From Novosphingobium capsulatum (lineage in GTDB: Bacteria > Pseudomonadota > Alphaproteobacteria > Sphingomonadales > Sphingomonadaceae): DNA of 62,785 nt. Below the pieces are notes generated by a model, which was given only the letters and a program-made list of their open reading frames with translations, was not told where the DNA came from and ran no database searches. The stretch lies in assembly GCA_015661825.1 (NCBI GenBank), contig DQVI01000135.1, positions 1-62,785 of the forward strand, read 5' to 3'. The position numbers were made by a program, and so were the translations under genes. This document shows positions 8,098 to 17,430 of the stretch, in pieces; the stretch's first letter is position 1; every line of letters begins with the position of its first letter.

Positions 8098-9339
8098 TCA
8101 AGCCGCCGTTTCGCGCACGAACAGGCTGGCGAGTTCGACATGGGTGGACCAGCGGAACTGGCCCACGGCCTTCAGGCCCGCCAGCCGATAGCCCGCCGCC
8201 ACCATGGTTGCCGCATCACGCGCCCAACTGGCCGGATTGCAGCTGATGTAGACGACGCGGGCCACCGTGCTCTCCGCAATCTGCGCCACCTGCTCGCGCG
8301 CACCGGCACGCGGCGGGTCGATCAGCACGGCGGCGAAGCGATTGAGTTCTTCGGTGCGCAGCGGGTTGCGGAACAGGTCGCGGTGGAGCGCATGGACCGG
8401 GCGCCCGTTCATCCGGGCCGCCGCCTGACAGGCCAGATGGCTGTCGCGCGCGGCCTCCACGGCCAGAACCTTGGTAGTCGGGCTGTCCGTCGATGCGCTT
8501 GCCAGCGCAAAGGCAAAAGTGCCCAGCCCCGAAAACAGGTCGGCCACGGTCGGCACGCCTGCCAGCCAGCCGCGCGCGGCCTCGACCAGCGCGTCCTGCC
8601 CATCGGCGGTCGCCTGCAGGAACGCACCCGAAGGCAGGCCAACCGCCGTGCCGCCCAGCGTAATCGTGGCCGGGTCGGGCTCCCACGTCGTTTCCGGGCC
8701 ATAGCCGGCGTCGAGCGTCAGGCGCGCAAGGCCATTGTCGCGTGCGAAATCGAGCAGCGCCTCGGTCCGCGCAAGGCTGTCGGCCGAAAGGCCCGAAAGG
8801 CCGACGCAGACACCCTGATCGGCCAGCACCAGTTCGACATCGACCGCCAGCTTGCGATCCTGCCAGCTTTCCAGCAGGGCCCGCAGCGGCGCCACCAGCG
8901 CGAAGAGTTCGGGCGCGATCACCGCGCATTCGCGCAAGTCGATGGTCTTGTGCGAGCCCTGCTCGCGGAAACCCAGCACAACCCGGCGCCCGATGGCCTG
9001 CCCATGGAGCACCGCGCGCCGCCGCGTGCGCGGGGGCGAAAGATGCGTGGGCTCCATCGTGCCCGGATCGAGATCCTGCCCGCGCGCGGCCCCCGCCACG
9101 CGAGCGGTCACATAATCAGCCAGCGCCGCGTCCGAGAGGTGCTGCAACTGGCAACCGCCACAGGCCGGGAAATGACGGCACGAAGGCTCGACATGGTTGG
9201 GCCCCCAGGTCAGGCTGCCATCGGCCTCCAGAATGTCGCCGGGCGCGGACAGCGCGACATAGCGCCCGTCGGCGGTCGCGCCCTCGCCCTTGGCGGCGAC
9301 GCGGACGATCTGTGCCGCCCCGTTCATGGCCCCGCTCAT
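8098..9339 (-). CDS. TrmA/RlmD-family (uracil-C5)-methyltransferase with iron-sulfur ligands
   Basis: A 413-residue class I SAM-dependent RNA methyltransferase predicted to methylate C5 of a uridine in 23S rRNA or tRNA. Cys54, Cys60 and Cys63 in the CxxxxxCGGCQ pattern, with the Cys of the later DLRECAV segment, match the [4Fe-4S] ligands of RlmD-type enzymes. The SAM site (DLFSGLGTFAFAL), the DPPRAGA motif and the catalytic Cys in YISCNPASWARD are all present. The N-terminal TRAM portion looks short. The ATG at 9339 overlaps the stop of the upstream gene by 4 nt (ATGA). The exact RNA target cannot be assigned. Confidence 0.9.
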   Translation of the reverse strand: MSGAMNGAAQIVRVAAKGEGATADGRYVALSAPGDILEADGSLTWGPNHVEPSCRHFPACGGCQLQHLSDAALADYVTARVAGAARGQDLDPGTMEPTHLSPPRTRRRAVLHGQAIGRRVVLGFREQGSHKTIDLRECAVIAPELFALVAPLRALLESWQDRKLAVDVELVLADQGVCVGLSGLSADSLARTEALLDFARDNGLARLTLDAGYGPETTWEPDPATITLGGTAVGLPSGAFLQATADGQDALVEAARGWLAGVPTVADLFSGLGTFAFALASASTDSPTTKVLAVEAARDSHLACQAAARMNGRPVHALHRDLFRNPLRTEELNRFAAVLIDPPRAGAREQVAQIAESTVARVVYISCNPASWARDAATMVAAGYRLAGLKAVGQFRWSTHVELASLFVRETAA

Positions 9340-10817
9340 GCCAGCACCTCCGCCAGGGCGGCGCCAATGGCATGGGCAAGCTCTCCCGAGGTGAAGGCGC
9401 TGCCCGCCCGCTCCGCCGCGCGGCTGTGAAGCCAGAGCGCCTGCGCTGCTGCCGCGCCCGCATCGCGGATGACGGCAAGGCGGCTGGCCACGGTTCCAGC
9501 CAGAACATCGCCCGATCCGGCCACCGAAAGCCACGAGGACGCACGCGGCCCCATCGTCACCGATCCATCGGGCGCGGCGATCACGCTGCACGGCCCCTTG
9601 AGCAGGACATGCGCCCCGCTCGCCCGCGCCAGAGCGACCGCGCGTGCAGGCCGGTCGCCCTCGCCCGAAAGGCCGAAATTGTGTTCGAGCACCTGCATTT
9701 CCCCTTCATGCGGGGTCAGCACGCAAGCGCGCGTCGCCAGACCGTTCACGCCCGCAAGCCCCGGCTGGAGCAGCACCAGCGCGTCCGCATCGATCACCAG
9801 CGGCAGGCCCGAGGCCAGCGCCACATCGAGCTTTGCCCGCGCCGCGTCATCGCGCCCCAGCCCCGGCCCGACCAGCAGCGCGCCATAGCGCCCGTCGGCC
9901 AGCAGGTCGGGCAAAGTGCCCTGGCTCACCACCAGTTCGGCGGGCACACCCGAAGGCGCCTCGCCCCCGGTCAGCAGGCGGACATAGCCCGCCCCGCCGC
10001 GCAAGGCGGCCTGCGCCGACAGCAGCGTGGCCCCCGGCATGGCTCCGGCAACGATCCCGAGCAGCCCGCGCCGGTACTTGTGCGCATCGGGCGCGGGCGC
10101 GGCGATCACCGGGCGTGCAAGGACCTGCGCGACGCCGGGCATAGCCTCCACGCCAATATCGACCAGCCGCACCGCGCCCATGGTCACGCAGGCCGGCATC
10201 ATGAAATGCGCCGGCTTCCACGCGCCGAGCGCGAGGGTGAGCGTCCATTCGGGCAGGCCTTCATTGAGCAGGGCCCCCGTATCGGCATCGACCCCGCTGG
10301 GGAGGTCCACCGCCACGCGCATGGCATGGTGCGCGGCCAGATCGCCCAGCAGCGCGGCCAGATCATCGGACAGCGGACGCGACAGGCCGCTGCCGAACAG
10401 GCAATCGACCAGAACGCCCCCGCGTGGCAGCCCCCCTCGCGGCAGGCCCCCTTGCGGCAGATCGGCCCCCGCCTCGCGCACTTCGCCCGCAAACAGGCTG
10501 CGCGCATGGCGGGCCGCATCGGTCTGCGGCGGACGCGCGGCCACCACGCAGACCGGCACATCGTGATCGGCCAGATACTGCGCGATCACATAGCCATCGC
10601 CGCCATTGTTGCCCGGCCCGCACAGCACCGTCACCGAACGCCCGGCGGCCAGACGGCGCACCCATTCGCCCGCCCCGCGCCCGGCGCGCTGCATCAGCGC
10701 ATGGACATCGTGGCCCGCATCCATCAGCCCCTGCTCGGCGGCGCGCATCTGCGCCACGGTCAGGATCTGGCGGGCGGTTTGGGCCCTTTTGCGGGCATCA
10801 TCGGTTCGGTTTGACAT
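9336..10817 (-). CDS. nnrD: Bifunctional NAD(P)HX epimerase and ADP-dependent NAD(P)HX dehydratase
   Basis: A metabolite-repair enzyme that epimerises and dehydrates hydrated NADH and NADPH. At 493 residues it has both halves: an N-terminal YjeF_N epimerase domain (about 15-220, with CGPGNNGGDGY at 66-76) and a C-terminal ribokinase-like dehydratase domain (about 235-490, with the VLTPHEGEM segment and the AGSGDVLAG nucleotide motif). The name nnrD is often used for the dehydratase half or the fusion. It overlaps the upstream lipoprotein gene by 20 nt and the downstream methyltransferase by 4 nt, suggesting one transcription unit running from ilvD. Confidence 0.93.
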   Translation of the reverse strand: MSNRTDDARKRAQTARQILTVAQMRAAEQGLMDAGHDVHALMQRAGRGAGEWVRRLAAGRSVTVLCGPGNNGGDGYVIAQYLADHDVPVCVVAARPPQTDAARHARSLFAGEVREAGADLPQGGLPRGGLPRGGVLVDCLFGSGLSRPLSDDLAALLGDLAAHHAMRVAVDLPSGVDADTGALLNEGLPEWTLTLALGAWKPAHFMMPACVTMGAVRLVDIGVEAMPGVAQVLARPVIAAPAPDAHKYRRGLLGIVAGAMPGATLLSAQAALRGGAGYVRLLTGGEAPSGVPAELVVSQGTLPDLLADGRYGALLVGPGLGRDDAARAKLDVALASGLPLVIDADALVLLQPGLAGVNGLATRACVLTPHEGEMQVLEHNFGLSGEGDRPARAVALARASGAHVLLKGPCSVIAAPDGSVTMGPRASSWLSVAGSGDVLAGTVASRLAVIRDAGAAAAQALWLHSRAAERAGSAFTSGELAHAIGAALAEVLA

Positions 10818-11175
10818 CAGACTTCACTTTTGCGGGAAAACGATAGCGGTCGCCGCCCAGATCGACTTGAAGGCGGCCATCGGCGAGCCAGCCGACACGG
10901 GCTTCTTCCACCCCGTCGGCAGCGATCACCCCGCGCCCGTCATCGACCTTGAGCAGACGGCGAAACCCGCCCGAAAGATGGTGGACGACCAGAAAATGCC
11001 GCCCCCCTTCCGCCACCTGCTCGACCTTGCAGGAACGGGTAAAATCGCGCGCACCATCGGTGGCGCAATCGATCATCACCATCGGCACGTCCGGGGGATC
11101 GCCGCTGCCCTTTGCGCAGCCTGCAAGCAGGCCGCACACGAGCAGCAGAACCCCGCCGGAAGCCGCGCGCACCAT
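10798..11175 (-). CDS. Small predicted lipoprotein of unknown function
   Basis: A 125-residue protein with a type II signal peptide: a short positive N-terminus, a hydrophobic run and the lipobox LLAGC with Cys20 as the lipidated residue. The mature part has two more Cys (in IDCATDG and RSCKVEQ) that could form a disulfide. It is mostly beta-type sequence with no family I recognise. Its start overlaps the ilvD stop (TGATG) and its end overlaps nnrD by 20 nt, so it is probably co-transcribed with them. Function unknown. Confidence 0.72.
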   Translation of the reverse strand: MVRAASGGVLLLVCGLLAGCAKGSGDPPDVPMVMIDCATDGARDFTRSCKVEQVAEGGRHFLVVHHLSGGFRRLLKVDDGRGVIAADGVEEARVGWLADGRLQVDLGGDRYRFPAKVKSDVKPNR

Positions 11176-13031
11176 CAGTTCCGCTTCAACTGCGACAGAT
11201 CGCGCACGGCGCCGCGCGCCGCGCTCGTGGTCATCGCGGCATAGGCCTGAAGCGCGACCGAAACCTGACGCGGACGCGGCTTGGCCGGCTTCCAGGCGTC
11301 GGCGCCCTTGGCTTCCATCGCCGCGCGGCGGCGGGCGAGTTCATCGGCGCTCACCAGAACGTCGATGGTGCGGCCCGGAATGTCGATGGCGATCCTGTCG
11401 CCGGTCTCGACCAGGCCAATGTCGCCCCCCTCGGCAGCCTCGGGCGAGACGTGGCCGATGGAAAGGCCCGAGCTGCCGCCCGAGAAACGCCCGTCGGTGA
11501 CGAGCGCGCAGGCCTTGCCCAGCCCCTTGGACTTGAGATAGCTGGTCGGATAGAGCATTTCCTGCATGCCCGGCCCGCCCTTGGGGCCTTCGTAGCGGAT
11601 CAGCACGACATCGCCCTCGACGACCTGCCCGGTGAGGATCGCGGTCACCGCGGCGTCCTGGCTTTCATAGACCTTGGCGGGGCCGGTAAACTTGAGGATG
11701 CTGTCGTCCACCCCGGCGGTCTTCACGATGCAGCCATCGGCGGCGATATTGCCGCTGAGCACGGCAAGCCCGCCGTCCTGGCTGAAGGCGTGGGTGGCCG
11801 AACGGATCACGCCGTTCTCGCGGTCGAGATCCAGTTCGTCCCAGCGGCGATCCTGGCTGAAGGCGACTTGCGTGGGCACGCCGCCGGGCGCGGCGCGGAA
11901 GAATTCCTGCACGCCGGGCGAATTGGTCTGCGCGATGTCCCACTGGGCCAGCGCATCGGCCATCGTGCGGCTGTGGACGGTGGGCAAATCGGTGGTGAGC
12001 AGGCCTGCGCGGTCGAGTTCGCCCAGGATCGCCATGATCCCGCCCGCGCGGTGAACGTCTTCCATGTGAACGTCGTTCTTGGCCGGGGCGACCTTGGAGA
12101 GCACCGGCACGCGGCGCGACAGGCGGTCGATGTCGGCCATGGTGAAATCGACGCCCGCTTCCTGCGCGGCGGCGAGCAGGTGCAGCACGGTGTTGGTCGA
12201 GCCGCCCATGGCAATGTCGAGGCTCATCGCATTCTCGAAGGCCGGGAAGCTGGCGATGGCACGCGGAAGGGCGGTTTCATCGCCTTCCTCGTAATAGCGC
12301 TTGCACAGATCGACCGCGAGGCGACCGGCTTCGAGGAACAGGCGCTTGCGGTCGGCGTGGGTCGCCAGCGTCGAGCCATTGCCCGGCAGCGAAAGGCCGA
12401 GCGCCTCGGTCAGGCAGTTCATCGAATTGGCGGTGAACATGCCCGAGCACGACCCGCAGGTCGGGCAGGCCGAGCGCTCGATGGTCTCGACTTCCTCGTC
12501 GGTGAAGCTCTCGTCGGCGGCAGAAACCATCGCGTCGACCAGATCGAGCGCATGTTCCTTGCCGCGCAGAACGACCTTGCCCGCTTCCATCGGCCCGCCC
12601 GACACGAAGACGACCGGGATATTGATGCGCAGCGCGGCCATCAGCATGCCCGGCGTGATCTTGTCGCAGTTGGAGATGCAGACCATCGCGTCGGCGCAAT
12701 GGGCATTGACCATGTATTCGACGCTGTCGGCGATCAGGTCGCGGCTGGGCAGCGAATAGAGCATGCCATCGTGGCCCATGGCGATGCCATCATCGACCGC
12801 GATGGTGTTGAATTCCTTGGCGACGCCGCCCGCCGCCTCGATCTCGCGGGCGACCATCTGGCCCAGGTCCTTGAGGTGGACGTGGCCGGGCACGAACTGG
12901 GTGAACGAGTTCACCACCGCGATGATCGGCTTGCCGAAGTCGCTGTCCTTCATCCCGGTCGCGCGCCAGAGCCCGCGCGCGCCCGCCATGTTGCGGCCAT
13001 GGGTGGTGGTGCGGGAGCGATAGGCAGGCAT
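11175..13031 (-). CDS. ilvD: Dihydroxy-acid dehydratase
   Basis: An iron-sulfur dehydratase of branched-chain amino acid synthesis that converts 2,3-dihydroxy-isovalerate (or methylvalerate) to the 2-oxo acid. The 618-residue length fits the IlvD family. Motifs visible are the [12 protein letters not shown] segment and [18 protein letters not shown], which supply cluster ligands, [11 protein letters not shown] near the N-terminus, and the C-terminal [20 protein letters not shown]. The start at 13031 begins [14 protein letters not shown], as in close homologues. It leads an overlapping set with the lipoprotein and nnrD. Confidence 0.96.
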   Translation of the reverse strand: MPAYRSRTTTHGRNMAGARGLWRATGMKDSDFGKPIIAVVNSFTQFVPGHVHLKDLGQMVAREIEAAGGVAKEFNTIAVDDGIAMGHDGMLYSLPSRDLIADSVEYMVNAHCADAMVCISNCDKITPGMLMAALRINIPVVFVSGGPMEAGKVVLRGKEHALDLVDAMVSAADESFTDEEVETIERSACPTCGSCSGMFTANSMNCLTEALGLSLPGNGSTLATHADRKRLFLEAGRLAVDLCKRYYEEGDETALPRAIASFPAFENAMSLDIAMGGSTNTVLHLLAAAQEAGVDFTMADIDRLSRRVPVLSKVAPAKNDVHMEDVHRAGGIMAILGELDRAGLLTTDLPTVHSRTMADALAQWDIAQTNSPGVQEFFRAAPGGVPTQVAFSQDRRWDELDLDRENGVIRSATHAFSQDGGLAVLSGNIAADGCIVKTAGVDDSILKFTGPAKVYESQDAAVTAILTGQVVEGDVVLIRYEGPKGGPGMQEMLYPTSYLKSKGLGKACALVTDGRFSGGSSGLSIGHVSPEAAEGGDIGLVETGDRIAIDIPGRTIDVLVSADELARRRAAMEAKGADAWKPAKPRPRQVSVALQAYAAMTTSAARGAVRDLSQLKRN

Positions 13032-13055
13032 CGGGGAAACTCCAGATCAATTCGG

Positions 13056-13092
13056 CACAAAAACGGGCCCGCGCGAAAGCACGCGCAAGCCC
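13056..13092 (-). terminator. Probable terminator between the formylglutamate hydrolase homologue and ilvD
   Basis: On the minus strand a GC stem (arms 13082-13092 and 13065-13075, with a 2-nt internal mismatch) is followed by GTTTTTGTG. It would end the ispE operon before ilvD. Confidence 0.6.
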
Positions 13093-13146
13093 ATGCCCCC
13101 TACTCCACCGCGCCGCAAGCGTCGAAGGTTACATTTGCGACTTTTA

Positions 13147-13887
13147 TCAGCGGTTCGCAGCAAGTCCGGCCATGACCTGCGGGATGATCCGCGCCAGCCG
13201 CGCGGCCCATCGCGCCTGCCCGGCCTCCTCGCCGATCAGGTCCTGCCGGATCTCCAACCCGAGATAGGGCCTCCCATGCGCCTCGGCATGGCGGTTCATC
13301 GTCGCGTTGAGCAGGCGGCCCGAATAGGGCTGCTGGTCGCCCACGCACAGGCCCGGCTCGGCCTCCAGCAGAGGAATCGCGATCCGCGCGGCGCGCGCGT
13401 CCTCGTTGTAGAGCACGCCGACATGCCAGGGCCGCGCGCCCGCAGGGTCGCTGGCCAGACGCGGGGTAAAGCTGTGGAGCGAGACGATCAGCGCCGGTTC
13501 GTGCGCCGCCAGAATGGCTTCGAGCGCGGCGTGATAGGGATCGAAGAAGCGCGCCAGCCGGGCCGCGCGGCCAGCCGCATCGAGGCGGTTGCCGGGGATC
13601 ACATGGCCATCGCTGGCTTCGGGAATGACCGCAGGGGCATCGGCATCGCGGTTGAAATCGCAGACGAGGCGGCTCACGCCCCCCTGAAACGCAGCCATCC
13701 CCGGCGCCTGCGCCAACAGCGCGCCCACTTGCGCCACGCCAATGTCGATGGCGACATGCTGGCTGAAGACCTCTGGCGCGACACCAAGCGCGATGTCCGC
13801 CGGGACATGGGCGCTGGCATGGTCGGACACGATCAGCACCCCGCCCGCAACCGGCGTGCCCAGCAGGGTGAAGGCCTCGCTCCTCAC
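13147..13887 (-). CDS. N-formylglutamate amidohydrolase family protein
   Basis: A predicted metal-dependent amidohydrolase of the N-formylglutamate deformylase family. Conserved segments include SDHASAHVP near the N-terminus, the SRLVCDFNRD block, SLHSFTP, YNEDARAARI and the C-terminal LGLEIRQDLI. The GTG at 13887 overlaps the ispE stop by 4 nt (GTGA) and gives 246 residues; an ATG at 13914 would add 9 residues. No histidine-utilisation genes are nearby, so the substrate may differ from N-formylglutamate. It is probably translated in coupling with ispE. Confidence 0.85.
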   Translation of the reverse strand: MRSEAFTLLGTPVAGGVLIVSDHASAHVPADIALGVAPEVFSQHVAIDIGVAQVGALLAQAPGMAAFQGGVSRLVCDFNRDADAPAVIPEASDGHVIPGNRLDAAGRAARLARFFDPYHAALEAILAAHEPALIVSLHSFTPRLASDPAGARPWHVGVLYNEDARAARIAIPLLEAEPGLCVGDQQPYSGRLLNATMNRHAEAHGRPYLGLEIRQDLIGEEAGQARWAARLARIIPQVMAGLAANR

Positions 13888-14681
13888 CGCAGCTTGCCCG
13901 CCAGCGTCCACCATGAGGCAGGCATCGCGGCCAGCGCGGCATCGCGCGCGGCAAGGGTATCGTAAAGGGCAAAGCACGTCGCGCCCGAGCCCGACATGCG
14001 CACCAGCCAGGCCCCGGTTGCGCGCAAGGCGGCCAGAACATCGCCGATCTGCGGCACCAGCGCGAGCGCGGGGGCTTCAAGGTCGTTGCGCCCTTCGAGC
14101 GCGATCGTGCGCGTGGTGCCCTCGGGCATCGGCCCACGGTCGATCCCGTCCCAGCCCTTGAAGACCGGCCCGGTGGGCAACGGAATGCGCGGATTGACGA
14201 GGAGAACCGGGGTTCCGGCCAGATCGTCGTCCGCCGGTTCCAGCTCGGTCCCGGTGCCCCGCCCGATGCAGGCGCGGCTTTCGACACAGGCGGGCACATC
14301 GGCGCCCAGCGCGGCGGCGCGCGCGTGCCAGTCTGCGGGCAGGCCCTGAAGCCGCTCGACCAGACGGAACACCGCGCCCGCATCCGCCGAACCGCCGCCC
14401 AGCCCCGCCGCCACCGGCAGCCGCTTTTCCAGCGTGATCCCCCAGGACTGGGACCGGGGCAGGCAATTCAAGGCCTTGGCCACGATATTGCCGAAAGGAT
14501 CGAGCAGTTCGCCACCATATTCGCCCACCACCCGCAGGCTGTCCTGATCGGCAGGGGCAACGCTCAGGGTGTCGCCCGCATCGACGAAGGCAAAGGCCGT
14601 CTCGAGCATGTGATAGCCGTCCTCGCGGCGCGAGCGGACGTGCAGCGCGAGGTTGATCTTGGCGTAAGCGGTTTCAAGCAT
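13884..14681 (-). CDS. ispE: 4-diphosphocytidyl-2-C-methyl-D-erythritol kinase
   Basis: A GHMP kinase of the MEP isoprenoid pathway that phosphorylates CDP-ME with ATP. The 265-residue protein has AYAKINLALHV at residues 5-15, the glycine-rich ATP loop LPVAAGLGGGSADAGA in the middle, and the C-terminal SGSGATCFALY motif. All are standard for IspE. The start at 14681 lies just after a strong hairpin terminator, so the gene probably has its own promoter in 14682-14712. Confidence 0.94.
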   Translation of the reverse strand: MLETAYAKINLALHVRSRREDGYHMLETAFAFVDAGDTLSVAPADQDSLRVVGEYGGELLDPFGNIVAKALNCLPRSQSWGITLEKRLPVAAGLGGGSADAGAVFRLVERLQGLPADWHARAAALGADVPACVESRACIGRGTGTELEPADDDLAGTPVLLVNPRIPLPTGPVFKGWDGIDRGPMPEGTTRTIALEGRNDLEAPALALVPQIGDVLAALRATGAWLVRMSGSGATCFALYDTLAARDAALAAMPASWWTLAGKLR

Positions 14682-14703
14682 GGGCGAAAAAATCGAACCT
14701 TCA

Positions 14704-14748
14704 AAAAGCCTCGCGGCACCGGACCCTAAAACAAGGGCCCGGTGCCGC
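14704..14748 (-). terminator. Intrinsic terminator after the ETF-ubiquinone oxidoreductase gene
   Basis: On the minus strand a 10-bp GC stem (14739-14748 with 14713-14722), extended inward by three more pairs after a mismatch, is followed by GAGGCTTTTTGAA. It separates the ETF-QO gene from ispE. Confidence 0.75.
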
Positions 14749-14792
14749 GCAAAAATCGATCCGGCAAGCCGGAATTTCCGATCAGTTATCCG

Positions 14793-16439
14793 TTACATGT
14801 TGGGATAGTTGGGGCCACCGCCACCTTCGGGCGTCACCCAGTCGATGTTCTGCGTGGGGTCCTTGATGTCGCAGGTCTTGCAGTGGACGCAGTTCTGCGC
14901 GTTGATCTGCAAGCGCGGCTCGCCCTCGTCCACGCCCACGAATTCATAGACCCCTGCCGGGCAGAAGCGCGCCTCGGGCCCGGCATAGAGCGGCAGGTTG
15001 ATCCGCGTGGGGACGGTCGGGTCCTTGAGCACGAGGTGGCACGGCTGATCTTCGGCGTGATTGGTGTTCGAGAACGACACGCTGGTCAGGCGGTCGAAGC
15101 TGATCACGCCATCGGGCTTGGGATAGACGATCGGCTTGAAAATGTCGGCGCGCTGCGTCGCCTCGGCATCGGTGTGATGCTTCATGCCCTTGATCGGGTT
15201 GATCTTGAGCACACGGGCCCACATGTCCGCCCCGGCCAGGATCGTGCCCCAGGTGCCGCCGAACTTGGACACCATCGGCTGGGCGTTCTGCACCAGCTTG
15301 AGTTCCTCGGCGATCCAGCTCGACCGCACGGCATCGTCGTACTCGGTCATGTCGTCCAGCTCGCGGCCAGCAGCGATGGCCGCCACGATGGCGTCAGCCG
15401 CCAGCATGCCGCTCTTCATCGCGGTGTGGCTGCCCTTGATGCGCGGCACGTTGACGAAGCCTGCCGAACAGCCGATCAGCGCGCCGCCGGGGAACGACAG
15501 GCGCGGCACCGACTGCCAGCCGCCTTCATTGATCGCGCGCGCGCCATAGGACACGCGGCGCCCGCCTTCGAGGATCGCGCGGATGTCCGGATGCTGCTTC
15601 CAGCGCTGGAATTCCTCGAACGGATAGACATAGGGGTTGGCATAGTCGAGCGCGGTGACGAAGCCGAGCGCGACCTGGTTGTTGGCCTGATGATAGAGGA
15701 AGCCACCACCCCACGAATTGCTTTCCGACAGCGGCCAGCCCTGGGTGTGGATCACGCGGCCGGGCACGTGCTTGGCCGGGTCGATGTCCCACAGTTCCTT
15801 GATGCCGATGCCATAGACCTGCGGCTGGCAATCGCGTTCGAGCCGGTAGGTCTTCTTCAGGCGCTTGGTCAGGTGCCCGCGCGCGCCCTCGGCAAAGAGG
15901 GTGTACTTGGCGTGGAGTTCCATGCCCGGCTGATAGTCGGGCTTGTGGCTGCCATCCTTGGCAACACCCATGTCGCCCGTGGCCACGCCATAGACGACGC
16001 CCTGCTTGTTGGTGAGGATCTCGGCAGCCGCGAAGCCGGGGAAGATTTCCACGCCCAGTTCCATCGCCTGTTCCGACAGCCAGCGGCACAGGTTGCCAAG
16101 GCTTCCGGTATAATTGCCCTCGTTCGACATGAACGGAGGCATCGGCCAGTGCGGCAGCGCGTGCTTCTTGGCCTTGGTGAGCACCCAGTGCCAGTTGTCG
16201 GTCACCGGCACTTGCGCCATCGGGCAGTCCATCGTCCGCCATTCGGGCAGCAGTTCGTCGAGCGCGCGCGGATCGACCACGGCGCCTGAAAGAATATGCG
16301 CCCCGATTTCCGAGCCCTTTTCGAGCAGGCAGACGGAAATTTCGGGATTGGCCTGTTTCAGCCGGATCGAGGCAGCCAGACCCGCAGGCCCGCCACCGAC
16401 GATCACCACGTCATAAGGCATCGATTCCCGTTCGCTCAT
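14793..16439 (-). CDS. Electron transfer flavoprotein-ubiquinone oxidoreductase
   Basis: An inner-membrane-associated FAD/[4Fe-4S] enzyme that passes electrons from ETF (beta-oxidation, amino acid breakdown) to ubiquinone. From the ATG at 16439 the protein is 548 residues, the family length. It has an N-terminal FAD Rossmann motif (VVIVGGGPAGLAASIRL), GAHILSGAVVDP, an IGCSAGFVNVPRIKGSH segment, and the C-terminal cluster ligands in CPAGVYEF and the NCVHCKTCDIKDP motif. A GGAG lies upstream of the start. It stands alone, and the 205 nt to the divergent plus-strand gene should hold its promoter. Confidence 0.96.
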   Translation of the reverse strand: MSERESMPYDVVIVGGGPAGLAASIRLKQANPEISVCLLEKGSEIGAHILSGAVVDPRALDELLPEWRTMDCPMAQVPVTDNWHWVLTKAKKHALPHWPMPPFMSNEGNYTGSLGNLCRWLSEQAMELGVEIFPGFAAAEILTNKQGVVYGVATGDMGVAKDGSHKPDYQPGMELHAKYTLFAEGARGHLTKRLKKTYRLERDCQPQVYGIGIKELWDIDPAKHVPGRVIHTQGWPLSESNSWGGGFLYHQANNQVALGFVTALDYANPYVYPFEEFQRWKQHPDIRAILEGGRRVSYGARAINEGGWQSVPRLSFPGGALIGCSAGFVNVPRIKGSHTAMKSGMLAADAIVAAIAAGRELDDMTEYDDAVRSSWIAEELKLVQNAQPMVSKFGGTWGTILAGADMWARVLKINPIKGMKHHTDAEATQRADIFKPIVYPKPDGVISFDRLTSVSFSNTNHAEDQPCHLVLKDPTVPTRINLPLYAGPEARFCPAGVYEFVGVDEGEPRLQINAQNCVHCKTCDIKDPTQNIDWVTPEGGGGPNYPNM

Positions 16440-16644
16440 TGTCCCGCTCCATCGGTGCCGACACGCTGCGATCATGCCCGAACACGTAAAAACAGGGCAG
16501 CAGGCGCGGCTTAACCACACGATAATGGCGATCAGCCTTGAAAGCTGGTGCCGCCAAGGTCAATAGGGTGCGCATGACGAAGCCGGGCTTCACACAAAAA
16601 CGCATGGGCACAATAAGTGGCCCTGATGGTCAGGCTCACCTGTC

Positions 16645-17430
16645 ATGATGGCCCCGCCCTCCGGCTCCCCGCCCTGCCCAGCAGCTCCCCTCACGGCCGC
16701 CCCTCTTTCCGCGGCCATGATCGAGGCCGCCTTTGCCTGGTGGGAAGATGCCGGCGTCGACGGGCACTGGAGCGACCAGCCCCAGCCCTGGCCCGCCAGC
16801 ACCCGCAAGGCCGCTGCCACCAAGGCCACGCTGGCCCAGCCCGTCACGCCACCCCCGCCGCCCGAAATGGGCGGCCTCGCGCGCGACTGGCCACAGGATC
16901 TGGCCGGATTTGCCACATGGTGGATGGAAACCGCGGCCCTGCCCTTCCCGCCCGCCCGGCGGATCGCGCCTTCGGGCCCGGCTGGCGCTCGGCTGATGAT
17001 CCTGCTGCCGATGCCCGAGGCCGACGATACGGAGACGCTTCTCTCTGGCCGCGCGGGCAAGCTGCTCGACGGGCTGCTCGCCGCGCTCGGGCTCGACCGG
17101 AGCGGCGTCTATCTGGCCAGCGCCCTCCCTTGCCATGTGCCGATGCCCGACTGGACACAGTTGCGCGAGCAGGGGCTTGGCGCGCTGCTGGCCCATCACG
17201 TCGCCCTGGCCGCCCCGGAACGGGTCCTCGTGTTCGGGCGCAGCGGCATTTCGACGCTGATCATGCACAATTCACCGAATAAGCCTGCCGATTTACGTGA
17301 GTTTAACCATGACAAGGGATGCGTACCTGCGGTTTTCGCATACGATCTTGCGGCGCTCATGGCTCGGCCGGCGCACAAGGCGGCCTTGTGGAACCGCCTG
17401 CTTGACTGGACGGGAACAGACCTGACGTGA
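16645..17430 (+). CDS. Uracil-DNA glycosylase-like protein, degenerate active-site motif
   Basis: A 261-residue protein that resembles UDG family 4-type folds. The LLSGRAGKLLDGLLAALGL segment and following VYLASALPCHVP match the family order (GRAGxLLD, then the beta-strand with xLPxRPP), and LAAPERVLVFG matches the strand after it. The usual catalytic loop (GEAPGxxED) is here LLPMPEADD, so activity is doubtful, and I do not see four conserved Cys for an iron-sulfur cluster. An ATG at 16717 (MIEAAFAWWEDAG) is an alternative start nearer the conserved region. The stop overlaps the transglycosylase start (GTGA). Confidence 0.65.
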   Translation: MMAPPSGSPPCPAAPLTAAPLSAAMIEAAFAWWEDAGVDGHWSDQPQPWPASTRKAAATKATLAQPVTPPPPPEMGGLARDWPQDLAGFATWWMETAALPFPPARRIAPSGPAGARLMILLPMPEADDTETLLSGRAGKLLDGLLAALGLDRSGVYLASALPCHVPMPDWTQLREQGLGALLAHHVALAAPERVLVFGRSGISTLIMHNSPNKPADLREFNHDKGCVPAVFAYDLAALMARPAHKAALWNRLLDWTGTDLT

